From Paraburkholderia sp. PGU19 (GTDB lineage: Bacteria > Pseudomonadota > Gammaproteobacteria > Burkholderiales > Burkholderiaceae): a DNA stretch of 64,000 nucleotides. The notes below the pieces were generated by a model. That model was not told the DNA's origin. It saw nothing but the letters and a program-made list of their open reading frames with translations, and did not search any database. Location: positions 1,240,001-1,304,000 of the forward strand of contig NZ_AP023181.1 of NCBI RefSeq assembly GCF_013426915.1, read 5' to 3'. Both the position numbers and the translations under genes were made by a program. Of this stretch, positions 55,152-63,804 are shown in pieces (position 1 is the first letter of the stretch; each line of letters opens with the position of its first letter).

Positions 55152-55574
55152 TCACCGTCGTGAACTCGGTATGCGCACACAAGAGGCAAGGATCATTCGA
55201 TGGCTGTTTGCCGGGGCGCGTGTCTCGCTCACCCATGGTCGAAAAACCGAATCGCCGATCTTGATCGGCATACCACTTAGCGCACAGAATGATTGACCAT
55301 GTGCAAGACCCATCCTCCAGACCTGTTCGCCAAAATACCCTGTAGTCGAGTCACTCCAGCAAATACTAAGCGTGACCGATGAAAGCTGTTCGATTATCGA
55401 AATCCTTGCCGGCAACAGTTCTTTCTTCGGTGCTTCCTTCGCCCCCTGACAGAGCAGGGCTTTCGATCGACGGAATTTCTTCTTTTTAACAACCGTCGCT
55501 TTTGGCGCGGGTTCTGGCGTCAAAAGGCACAGCAACGCTCTCTCAATAATGTCTTCGCGAGTTTCCAGGATCAT
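55152..55574 (-). CDS. DUF3331 domain protein
   Basis: 140 residues. A lysine-rich linker (KATVVKKKKFRRSKALLC) is followed by the DUF3331 pattern: VTLSICWSDSTTGYFGEQVWRMGLAH, FCALSGMPIKIGDSVFRPW, then RAPANSHRMILAS. The family is nearly confined to Burkholderiales, often on secondary replicons. The conserved aromatic and Cys residues hint at a nucleic-acid or metal-binding role, but the function is unknown. AAGGTGTC precedes ATG 55574. Confidence 0.8.
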   Translation of the reverse strand: MILETREDIIERALLCLLTPEPAPKATVVKKKKFRRSKALLCQGAKEAPKKELLPARISIIEQLSSVTLSICWSDSTTGYFGEQVWRMGLAHGQSFCALSGMPIKIGDSVFRPWVSETRAPANSHRMILASCVRIPSSRR

Positions 55575-56203
55575 TTGACACCTTCTTCGTTGGTCGACAT
55601 CAGAAATAGTGAACCTTCTTGATCGCGACTACACAAGTGCTGTGCCTTTCGGAGGGCGAGCTTGGCCTTTGTCTTTGCACCCGGTGTGCGGTCTTAACCG
55701 AGCGGCCCGTGGGCGATTGCCATGGGACTCGGAGGCAATGTTAGCGATCGAGAAGCTACGCTACAATATTCGTCGCGTATCGCTACCGCATCCGTTGGTA
55801 TATTCATCGTCGAATTCCACCACCGATATGAATACAAATGCTCGATATAGAATTTATCAGGATCGTGAGACGCATGCCTCCGGAGCACATCGAATTACCG
55901 GAGCGCGATATGCATCAAACAGAGGAGTCTTGCCCTGAATGCGCAGTCCATCCTGATGCTCCCATCTCTAGGCGTTACAACATCCGGTGAATTTCTCGTA
56001 TTTTTGCTGTCCACATTGCTACGGCACGTATCGCTTCTTCCACATAGGAATTCTGAAGTGAACATGCACAGCAGATGCAGCGCAATACCTCGGTATAAAA
56101 CACCGATACCAAATATCTGCGTCACGTACTTATGTGTGGCAGCGCCGCGACGTACACTCGCAGCATGAACTCCCGCGATTGTATTGCCTCAAAAGAGTAA
56201 ATT
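55575..56203. other. no recognised gene
   Basis: Open frames here have no recognisable domains. It should carry promoters for DUF3331 (minus) and cytochrome b561 (plus). Confidence 0.35.
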
Positions 56204-56890
56204 TTGGATAAGGCATCAAAGTCACTTTCCCTCGAATCTGAACGCCTGCCAGTGCGGGTATGGGACCAGTCAGTGAGAATCTTTCACTGGACAATTGTCG
56301 GCCTCGTCGTCGCGGCGTATGTGACATCCCGGTATAACTGGATGACGTGGCACGTTCGTCTGGGGCAATTAACCCTGACCTTACTGATCTTCCGAATTCT
56401 GTTGGGTTTTTGGGGCAGCGACACCGCGCGTTTCACACGCTTTCTCGTACGCCCCTCGAATGCCTTCGCCTACATCCGTCGCTTCTTTTCCCACGCTGGG
56501 CCGACGTACGTTGGACACACACCAGCCGGCGGATGGATGGTGATTGCGCTCATCCTTATACTGTCGATGCAGGTATTGACGGGACTATATGCCTACAACG
56601 ACGTGGCCCGAGTAGGACCGCTTTTCGGCATCTTCTCCGGTGATACTTCGAATACGTTGGTATCTGTGCACGGGTTACTGTTCACGATCTTGATGACGTT
56701 CGTCACTATCCACATAGCTGTGATTGCCCTGTACCGGATCGTGAAGCGACAAGATCTGGTTCGACCGATGACGACGGGAATACAATATCTACCACCCGGC
56801 TTTCGGAAGCCACGGATGATATCCGCAAGTCGAGCGCTGTCGCTATTTCTTTGCTCCGTCATCATTGCGACGCTGGTCTCCCAGCTTTGA
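56204..56890 (+). CDS. cytochrome b561-type membrane protein
   Basis: 228 residues. VRVWDQSVRIFHWTIVGLVV opens the family of cytochrome b/b6-domain (Ni/Fe-hydrogenase b-type, b561) proteins. Four TM helices carry heme-ligand histidines in IFHW (about 28), WHVRLGQ (about 49), SVHGLL and VTIHIAV. It moves electrons between the quinone pool and a periplasmic partner. Such genes often pair with a cytochrome c; the nearest candidates are elsewhere in the window. The start is a TTG at 56204 with a weak ribosome binding site, and there is no in-frame ATG before the first heme His. Confidence 0.88.
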   Translation: MDKASKSLSLESERLPVRVWDQSVRIFHWTIVGLVVAAYVTSRYNWMTWHVRLGQLTLTLLIFRILLGFWGSDTARFTRFLVRPSNAFAYIRRFFSHAGPTYVGHTPAGGWMVIALILILSMQVLTGLYAYNDVARVGPLFGIFSGDTSNTLVSVHGLLFTILMTFVTIHIAVIALYRIVKRQDLVRPMTTGIQYLPPGFRKPRMISASRALSLFLCSVIIATLVSQL

Positions 56891-56937
56891 CGCGCAACGA
56901 CACATGCCAAACGGGGAGTACGACCTGACACCGTGTC

Positions 56938-57948
56938 TCATGATGCGGCTTGGTGATGAATCTTCTCCACCGTTTCTCGCGTCGCCTCGTCAAGCAACAG
57001 TGGCTCGAGGGCAAAGCCCGCAGCGCGCCAGGCGTCGAGCCCACCGGTGAGTGGAAACACATGGCTGTACCCCTCCGTCTTCATTTTCTCCGCAACTAAT
57101 GCGGCACTCACTTCGTTCGGACAGTCGCAGTAGACGACAAATTTCCTGCTCCTCTCCAATCCGTCGAGCTGCGCTACCGATGCGCCGTGGTCAAGCACAA
57201 TCGCGCCCGGGATCCGCACAGGATCGCTCTGTCGGTTTAACCCTCGTCGCGCATCTATGATGCAAGGCGGAGGCTCTTGTGTCAGCAGCGCATCAAGCTG
57301 TACAGCATCGAGCCGAGGCATGCGCAAACGCCGGCGAAGGGTCGCTCGGTGTCGCCATCGGATACCTACGTAGATAACCAGAAATATCGCGCCAATAATC
57401 GCCGCCCCAAAGCCGAACCAGTCGAGGACATTAAGAATCGTCTCCACAGCGTCGGCAAACAATACACCTAGAGCTACCCCAACGGTTGCCCATAGAGCCG
57501 CCCCGATGGCATCATAAAAAAGGAAACTAATAAATGACACGCCCATTGCACCAGCGACAGGTATCGCAAGGGTCGAAAGACCTGGAATGAATTTGGTTAT
57601 CGTGAGCACACGAACGCCGAATCTCCCAAAAACTTCGCTGGTCCTGCTCACACAGGTGTCCCGGGAGATCGACATGTTACACAGAAAGCCTAGCACTCGA
57701 CGCCCGTAACGCCGTCCAAGCGAGAACCATAACAAGTCACCCAACAGCGCCGAACTCGCTGCGGTCAGAACCACATTGAATAGGGACAGTCTCATCGCCC
57801 AAACGTTTTCATGGCCACCTATCAATGCGGTGATTGCCCCGGTTAGAATGAGCGTCGGCATGGCAGGAACCGGCAAGCCAAGTGACTCGAGTAGTACGTT
57901 CAGAAAAACCAGCGGAAAACCGTACTGGATAATCAATTCTCGCAGCAT
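56938..57948 (-). CDS. DedA (VTT) - rhodanese fusion membrane protein
   Basis: 336 residues in two parts. Residues 1-195 form a DedA/VTT domain (FPLVFLNVLLESLGLPVPAMPTLIL, FGRFGVRVLTITKFIPGLST, AIPVAGAMGVSFISFLFYD). Residues ~215-325 form a rhodanese domain (ALLTQEPPPCIIDARR, IPGAIVLDH, active-site loop VVYCDCPNEVSAA with Cys271 or so, HVFPLTGGLDAWRAAGF). DedA proteins include polyprenyl-phosphate and phospholipid flippases. The rhodanese part could transfer sulfur or bind thiols at the membrane. It converges with the b561 gene. Confidence 0.92.
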   Translation of the reverse strand: MLRELIIQYGFPLVFLNVLLESLGLPVPAMPTLILTGAITALIGGHENVWAMRLSLFNVVLTAASSALLGDLLWFSLGRRYGRRVLGFLCNMSISRDTCVSRTSEVFGRFGVRVLTITKFIPGLSTLAIPVAGAMGVSFISFLFYDAIGAALWATVGVALGVLFADAVETILNVLDWFGFGAAIIGAIFLVIYVGIRWRHRATLRRRLRMPRLDAVQLDALLTQEPPPCIIDARRGLNRQSDPVRIPGAIVLDHGASVAQLDGLERSRKFVVYCDCPNEVSAALVAEKMKTEGYSHVFPLTGGLDAWRAAGFALEPLLLDEATRETVEKIHHQAAS

Positions 57949-58511
57949 CGTTTCAACTCACGGAAGAAGACACATCACCTACCAGCACCGTCTAATCACG
58001 ACCGCCTCGAACGCCTGACGCTGCCCCTACTTCTTACGGGCAGTCTCGCCTATAGAAGCACCTTGTATATTGCACCCATATGAGGTTGCGGATGCTAATG
58101 TCAAGATGCATAGATACCCGTTACCGACACCGAAACACCATGCGCACCGATCCTAACAAGCGCTGTCGAACCGGGAAATTGCGCGGGGACCTACGCTTTA
58201 TGCTCAGCGAACCAAACCCGCCCGAGGTTGTCGGCAACACCGGAACCCTCGCCGAAACAAAGCCGCGACGTCCCGAAATCAATACTCTGGTTCAAGCACC
58301 CGCGACGCGTCGTTACCGCGTAACAAAATGATTTGACCTGCTTGACACATTTTTCGCATCTCAATCGGTGAAAACCATGAAACCGGTAACACTCCAGACG
58401 TGTCATCTTTAGTGAGAACCGGAAAAACATACGAAGGTATATCCGTTCATACGCGCGCGGCGGTACGGACAGCGCAGAACTTGGTAATATCGGCACCGGC
58501 GTTGTAGTCTC
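57949..58511. other. no recognised gene; contains a GTTAC palindrome
   Basis: No gene recognised between the DedA gene and the IS element. A 13-bp palindrome is listed at 58312. Confidence 0.35.
58312..58324. promoter_or_regulatory. GTTAC-N3-GTAAC palindrome
   Basis: GTTACCGCGTAAC, identical to 53998-54010. A TTGACA-like hexamer lies about 15 bp further on, but no gene follows before the IS element. Confidence 0.45.
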
Positions 58512-58513
58512 TA

Positions 58514-59375
58514 GACGGTGTTAGGCACTTCCGGTCAAACCTGGTACCCTGGAGGCATGACGAGAGAGAAACGTAAAGCCTACCCGACAGACGTATCAGA
58601 CGAAGAATGGAGCTTCGTGGCAGCGTATCTGACGTTGATGGATGAGAGTGCGCCACAGCGGAAATATCAGTTGCGGGAGATGTTCAATGCGTTGCGCTGG
58701 ATGGCTCGCGCTGGGCTGCGTGGCGAATGCTGCCGACCAACTTTCCACCGTGGGAACTCGTGTACCAGCAGACGCAACGATGGCTGGCGGCCGGCTGTTT
58801 CGAGTGCATGGTGGGTGACCTTCGTTCGATCGTCCGTGTGGCGCAGGGGCGGCAGGGGCAGCCCAGCGCGGTGATCCTTGATGGCCGTACGTTGCAATCG
58901 ACGTGTGAAAGCGGTCCACGCGCAGGCTATGACGGCTACAAGCGCAAGCGTGGCAGCAAGGTGCATATGGCGGTCGACACGCTGGGTCAGTTGCTCGCCG
59001 TACACGTGACACCGGCCAACGAGCAGGAACGGGCACAGGTGGCAGAACTGGCGCTCCAGGTGCAACAGGCAACGGGAGAAACCGTGAAAGTGGCCTTTGC
59101 CGATCAGGGTTACACGGGCGAAGATCCTGCGCAGGCCGCGCGCGCGCAGGGAATTGATCTCCAGGTGGTCAAGCTCGATGAAGCGAAAAAGGGTTTCGTG
59201 CTGTTGCCACGGCGATGGGTAGTCGAGCGCAGCTTCGGATGGCTCAACCGCTTTCGACGCCTTGCACGTGACTACGAACGCTTGCCCGAAACACTCGCAG
59301 GCCTGCATTTTGTCGTCTTCGCCATGCTTATGCTTGTCCATGCAATTCCGGTACTTCGAAGTTCCTAACACCGTC
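58514..59375 (+). mobile_element. IS5-family (IS427-like) insertion sequence, 862 bp
   Basis: The left end reads GACGGTGTTAGGCACTTCC. The right end, read inward on the minus strand, is GACGGTGTTAGGAACTTCG. They match at 17 of 19 positions. A TA dinucleotide flanks each side (58512-58513 and 59376-59377), the short duplication typical of this group. The single transposase frame is broken. Confidence 0.85.
58557..59368 (+). pseudogene. IS5-family transposase with one-base deletion
   Basis: The frame from ATG 58557 (REKRKAYPTDVSDEEWSFVA, FNALRWMARAGL) ends in nonsense after about 54 codons. The rest continues in another frame from MLPTNFPPWELVYQQTQRW to the end. The acidic catalytic residues are in VILDGRTLQS, VAFADQGYTGED and RRWVVERSFGWLNRF. 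The sequence CTGCGTGGCGAATG near 58717 lacks one C relative to the expected L-P-W-R-M codons. The lesion is not at an A-rich slippery site, so a mutation is likelier than programmed frameshifting. Confidence 0.88.
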
Positions 59376-59377
59376 TA

Positions 59378-59807
59378 AGAAACTATATGCAGTACTTGGA
59401 TGAGCCGGTGTGGCTCTTCGAGCGACAGCCCTTGTTATCATATCGCACATAGGTGAGTGAAAATGGCTATACCCAACGCTCGATAGTCCGGTTATTCGAG
59501 TGCGCGATAATTTCCCACATAGCTGGCGTACTTCGGATTTAGGGGACTGCGCCTCCTTCCCCGATCTAAGGGTCGCGTCGTCAGTCGATATGCACGACTG
59601 GAGGATCATATGTCATTTCACGTCGTAGCGGGCCACTCCCCCATAAAGCTATTTGATTCTTGGCGCATCGCCATTACCAGGAGTTAAACCAAACAAGCGG
59701 CGGAGACCCGAAAGGTCAAATGTGCCTCGCCCAAGAACCTTAACCCTCACTGTGATCCCTGTGTGAATTCGGATCCAGTGTCCTAAAAGTTAAAGTTGCG
59801 CGCAATC
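59378..59807. other. no recognised gene
   Basis: Spacer between the IS element and the tetR gene. It should hold the promoter of the regulator operon. Confidence 0.35.
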
Positions 59808-60404
59808 ATGCCACGCCCCCGACAATTCAACGAATTCGATGTCGTCAACGCCGCAATAAGCTATTTTGGCGCAAACAACTTTCCGAATGCGTCGATGCGC
59901 AATCTTGCGCTTCACGCGGATTTAAGCTGTGGAAGCCTCTACAACGCATTTGGCGACAAGCGGTCATTATTCCGCCGCGCACTCATTCAGAGCGTCCAGC
60001 GGAGCTTCAGACCAACAATGGACAGCGAGCAACTCCAACTCTCTCCCTTCGGCAAGATCGAGCGTTTCTTCGCTGAAGCGGTCGAGACATGCAGTCATCC
60101 GGCAAGGAATGATGCGCGACTGCTACTCAGGGCCGGTTTTGAAGCCGCAAACCTCGACACCGACTGTGGCACGATTGTTTCAGACGCGATTGAGGCGATC
60201 GAGAAATACCTGACGGAATGCGTTTCTGCGGCGCAAATTGAGGGGGAGATTATCCGTAACCAACCCGCATCGGACCTCGGTAGACTTCTTCTGGCAACCC
60301 TGCTCAGCATGATTGTTCTCATCCGGTTGCGGCCCGATCGCACGCACCTTGAAGATGTGGTACGTCCCACGCTTCATCGACTTAGGCCCTTCGAGATCGG
60401 TTAA
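59808..60404 (+). CDS. TetR/AcrR family regulator
   Basis: 198 residues from ATG 59808. The N-terminal TetR HTH is FDVVNAAISYFGANNFPNASMRNLALHADLSCGSLYNAFGDKRSLF in pieces: helix 1, then the recognition helix around CGSLYNAFG. The C-terminal ligand domain is of the TetR_C type seen with LLRAGFEAA and LLATLLSMIVLIRLRP. The kinase gene follows, with its likely start 58 nt after this stop. The target genes are unknown; the kinase pair or the AhpD-like gene are candidates. Confidence 0.9.
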   Translation: MPRPRQFNEFDVVNAAISYFGANNFPNASMRNLALHADLSCGSLYNAFGDKRSLFRRALIQSVQRSFRPTMDSEQLQLSPFGKIERFFAEAVETCSHPARNDARLLLRAGFEAANLDTDCGTIVSDAIEAIEKYLTECVSAAQIEGEIIRNQPASDLGRLLLATLLSMIVLIRLRPDRTHLEDVVRPTLHRLRPFEIG

Positions 60405-60462
60405 GTTCACAGACCCACTTAATCCAAGTGCTCCCAGACGATTCGTGAAACGGCAAGAGTCC

Positions 60463-62208
60463 ATGTCGGCTCCCCGACATACACACAAACCGAATTTATG
60501 TATCACAACAGGCATGATCGCTGATGGGCACCGCGCTCGGCTATTGGCAATGGTCCGGGCTTCTCAACAACTTTCACGCAATAGCGATGAAAAGGAAGTC
60601 ATCGCCACTTTCGTGCGATGTGCCCTATCTATTGCAGCGGCACACTGTGTTCGGCTCGTAAGCACCGACGGTGAATGCTTTCTCGTCGAGTGCGAGGCAC
60701 GGTGGTCACCGGATGATGAAATTGTCGTCAGTCATCGCAGGCCGCTCGCCGAGTCCGAGGATTCATTCAAGACCATCCTTCAAACAGTTTCCCTGACCGA
60801 TATGCCCGTTCTCCTAGGTACGCCCTTCATCGATCAGACTGAAGTTCAGGCCAGTCCGCGAGCCTACGTCCCCGAGCGCCCACTGTTATGTGTACCTCTG
60901 TTCGACGATGGCCGACGTAGGGAAATCCTCTTCCTAGAGGGAAACCGTCACACACCCCAGTTCGATACATCTCTCATCGCTTGCCTACAGATAATCTCGG
61001 CCCAAACGATCATGAAGCTAGAAAATCTGCGGTTCCGCACGCGCGACGCAGTTGAAAGCAGCATGATTGAAGAGGTCAAATTTGCGATGCGCGCGCACGA
61101 GAAAGAATTGGCACACACGCAACGAATGAGCCAAACAGGTAGCTGGAGATGGTACGCCGGTGCCGACACGGTGGAGGCGTCGCCAGAATTTTTCCGTATA
61201 TATGAAATTCCCTCGGAACAACGCGTACCGAGTAAAAAATTTATAGACTTGACCCATCCCGACGACTCGGCGCCTGTAAGAGTCGCGTTGCATAAAGCCA
61301 TCGCTGCTCATCGAGTCTTTAAACTGGAGTTCAGGATTACAGTCGGCTTCGGGGAAATCAAGTACGTGCAAATAGAAGGACATCCGCAGGTTGACGACAT
61401 CGAAGGCGCGCAATACGTCGGAGTAGTCGTTGACGTTACAGAAAGACGTAATGCGGAGAGCGCACTACAAGCGGCGCGCGCCGAACTCGCGCGCGCCCAT
61501 CGCCTTTCCACGATGGGCGAAATGGCGGCATCAATCGTCCATGAAATCTACCAGCCACTCACAGGGATTATCACAAACGCAGAGACCTGTCTGAGATGGT
61601 TGTCAAAGTCGCCGGCCGAAATTGGACGGGCAAGTGATTCGGCTCGAAGGGTAGCTAGAGACGCACGTCGCGCCGCAGAAGTATTCAGGGGGTTGCGCGC
61701 CGTGGCGTCCAACTCAGGCATTGTTAAGGTACCAGTGGACCTGGACGACGCGATCAGAGAAGTCGCGTTTCTGCTGCAGGGTGAACTCGACCGCGCAAAC
61801 ATACGGTTACGGCTTCAACCTGACGCACCCCGGCCCGTACTTGGTGACCGCACGCAGATTCAACAAGTCCTCGAAAACCTTATCCGAAATTCGATGGACG
61901 CGTTACAACCGGTGGTCGGAACACAAAGGTTTTTGACCGTGAGTTCTGCGTCGTACGATGACGCGTTTGCGGTAGTAACCGTACAGGACAACGGGTGCGG
62001 GTTCGGCGAGCATTCTCCGGAGGAGCTTTTCGAAGCTCTCTTTACAACCAAGCCCAATGGAATGGGCATGGGCCTCAAGGTGTGCCGTTCCATTGTAGAG
62101 GCGCATGGGGGAGTACTCCAAGCGAACCGGAATGATGACGACACTGTATTCCAATTTACGTTGCCGTTTATAGACAGCACATCGGGGGCAGATGGGATCC
62201 GGTCTTAA
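60463..62208 (+). CDS. GAF-PAS sensor histidine kinase
   Basis: About 581 residues from ATG 60463 (60514 is an alternative). No TM helix, so it is soluble. Order: a GAF-like domain at ~25-190 (PLLCVPLFDDGRRREILFLEG), a PAS domain at ~225-340 (SQTGSWRWYAGADTVEASPEFFRIY, VGVVVDVTERR), the H-box STMGEMAASIVHEIYQPLTGI, and the ATPase with N-box LENLIRNSMDAL, G1 VQDNGCGF and MGMGLKVCRSIVEAHGG. The layout is FixL/TodS-like. Relatives usually have HEVNQPL; here the Asn is Tyr. The response regulator follows at once. Confidence 0.9.
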   Translation: MSAPRHTHKPNLCITTGMIADGHRARLLAMVRASQQLSRNSDEKEVIATFVRCALSIAAAHCVRLVSTDGECFLVECEARWSPDDEIVVSHRRPLAESEDSFKTILQTVSLTDMPVLLGTPFIDQTEVQASPRAYVPERPLLCVPLFDDGRRREILFLEGNRHTPQFDTSLIACLQIISAQTIMKLENLRFRTRDAVESSMIEEVKFAMRAHEKELAHTQRMSQTGSWRWYAGADTVEASPEFFRIYEIPSEQRVPSKKFIDLTHPDDSAPVRVALHKAIAAHRVFKLEFRITVGFGEIKYVQIEGHPQVDDIEGAQYVGVVVDVTERRNAESALQAARAELARAHRLSTMGEMAASIVHEIYQPLTGIITNAETCLRWLSKSPAEIGRASDSARRVARDARRAAEVFRGLRAVASNSGIVKVPVDLDDAIREVAFLLQGELDRANIRLRLQPDAPRPVLGDRTQIQQVLENLIRNSMDALQPVVGTQRFLTVSSASYDDAFAVVTVQDNGCGFGEHSPEELFEALFTTKPNGMGMGLKVCRSIVEAHGGVLQANRNDDDTVFQFTLPFIDSTSGADGIRS

Positions 62209-62260
62209 CGTTAGTCCCATGGACACGTAAGTGTTGCATTCAATATCGGAGCAATATGCT

Positions 62261-62896
62261 ATGGATTCGTTTTCTTTGATCTATGTTGTCGATGACGATA
62301 TCTCCGTCAGAGAATCTATTGCGGATCTGTTGGCGACGGTAGGTCTTGAGGTGAGGCTCTTCACTTCAGCCTCTGAAATGCTCGATGCGTTCGTGACGCC
62401 ATCGGATAAGTCCACCGTGTCACCAAGCTGCATCATTTTAGACATCCGAATGCCTGGTGTAGGAGGTCTCGAGGCACAGGAGCGCCTCGCCAAGCTTCAG
62501 GTCTACATACCGATCGTCTTTATGACAGCACACGGTGATATCGCGATGACCGTGAAGGCCATGAAATCGGGTGCGCATAATTTTCTGAGCAAACCTTTTC
62601 GTGATCAAGACTTGCTAGACGCAGTGCGGTCTGCAATGATGCATGACCGCACGCGTCGTGAAACTGAGCGGGGTAGGCGCGAATTACGTGAACGATACGA
62701 GTCCTTGACCGCCCATGAGCGCAAGCTCCTCTCCATGGTTACGGGCGGCCTGATGAACAAGCAGATTGCGGCAAAGATGAACCTCAGTGAGATCACCATA
62801 AAGGTACATCGCGGGCAACTAATGCGTAAGATGAAAGCGAACACACTTGTTGAACTCGTCAAGATGGAAACGCGTCTGCCGAAGTCAGATCAGTAA
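62261..62896 (+). CDS. FixJ/LuxR-type response regulator
   Basis: 211 residues from ATG 62261. The receiver has acidic cluster YVVDDDISVRES, phospho-Asp in IILDIRMPGVGG, Thr in FMTAHGD and Lys in LSKPFRD. The C-terminal LuxR HTH is LTAHERKLLSMVTGGLMNKQIAAKMNLSEITIKVHRGQLMRKM in pieces around residues 145-195. It is the partner of the kinase encoded 50 bp upstream. Downstream targets may include the AhpD-like gene at 63007. Confidence 0.93.
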   Translation: MDSFSLIYVVDDDISVRESIADLLATVGLEVRLFTSASEMLDAFVTPSDKSTVSPSCIILDIRMPGVGGLEAQERLAKLQVYIPIVFMTAHGDIAMTVKAMKSGAHNFLSKPFRDQDLLDAVRSAMMHDRTRRETERGRRELRERYESLTAHERKLLSMVTGGLMNKQIAAKMNLSEITIKVHRGQLMRKMKANTLVELVKMETRLPKSDQ

Positions 62897-63006
62897 GCTC
62901 ATCCACCAGGTACTAGTACGAAGTCGTTTTTGTGCCGACCATCTTACCTTGATAATACAATTAACTATATTTTACGGTCCCCGTTGGTTTCAACCTGGAG
63001 AGAGTA

Positions 63007-63555
63007 ATGACGCGTATCGCGGTTCCGACGTGCAGCGAAACACCAGCAGCCTCAAAGCCGATGCTCGATGCCGTTAGCAGGCAGCTCGGCTTTACGCCAA
63101 ACCTGTTCAGTATCATGTCCCTCAGCCCAAACGCTTTAACTGGCTGGGCGGGTCTCCAGGGTGCACTCGCGAAAACACTAGATTCGAAGACAAGGGACGG
63201 GATTGCATTGGTAGTTTCGCAAGTGAACTCATGCCTTTACTGCCTTTCTGCCTACACTTATTGGGCGATAAATGTCGCCAGGATCAGGCACGAAGAGATC
63301 TTACTCAACCGGCTCGGAAGTTCCAGTGATTCGAAGAGGGATGCCGCCCTAACCTTCGCAAAAAAAGTTGTTGAGACTCGCGGAAAAGTGACCGAAACCG
63401 ACCTTGCCATCGTACGAGAAGCCGGTTTCACCGACGCCAACCTCATAGAGATTATCGCGCTCAGCGCACAATGCCTACTGACCAATTTCATCAACAACGT
63501 CTTCGATACACCTATCGACTTCCCCGTTGTGTTCCTGGAGCCGGCATCCGAATAG
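63007..63555 (+). CDS. AhpD/carboxymuconolactone decarboxylase-like protein
   Basis: 182 residues, 'peroxidase-related' CMD subgroup: VSRQLGFTPNLFSIMSLSPNAL, SKTRDGIALVVSQVNSCLYCLSAYTYWA, EIIALSAQCLLTNFINN and DTPIDFP. The redox pair CLYC is present. The His that normally follows (CxxC-x3-H) is Tyr here (CLSAYT). AhpD proteins use that His in the proton relay of alkylhydroperoxidase activity, so catalysis may be altered. GGAGAGAG precedes ATG 63007. It is 110 bp after the response regulator, in the same direction. Confidence 0.88.
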   Translation: MTRIAVPTCSETPAASKPMLDAVSRQLGFTPNLFSIMSLSPNALTGWAGLQGALAKTLDSKTRDGIALVVSQVNSCLYCLSAYTYWAINVARIRHEEILLNRLGSSSDSKRDAALTFAKKVVETRGKVTETDLAIVREAGFTDANLIEIIALSAQCLLTNFINNVFDTPIDFPVVFLEPASE

Positions 63556-63804
63556 GTCGCCCTGTACACGGCGCACCGTATCAGCCGCAATTAGGGGAGC
63601 ACCTCGGCCGACGAATTCTCATTTTCTTACTTTGAAGTCGCTTTCACATTGATTTTGAATTTTCACTAGTGCGGCTCTTTCCGGCGGGCTATACCGAAGT
63701 ATCGCACGGCCAGACCGGGAGATGGTTGACGAAGACAAGGTATTCTTATTGAATCACAGCATCGCATAGATGCTACTGTAACCAGAACGAGTTTGAGGAG
63801 TGTA

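Noticed and set aside
58667..59371. 234-residue minus-strand frame in the last IS element
   Set aside because: It is antisense to the transposase, which has clear DDE motifs on the plus strand.
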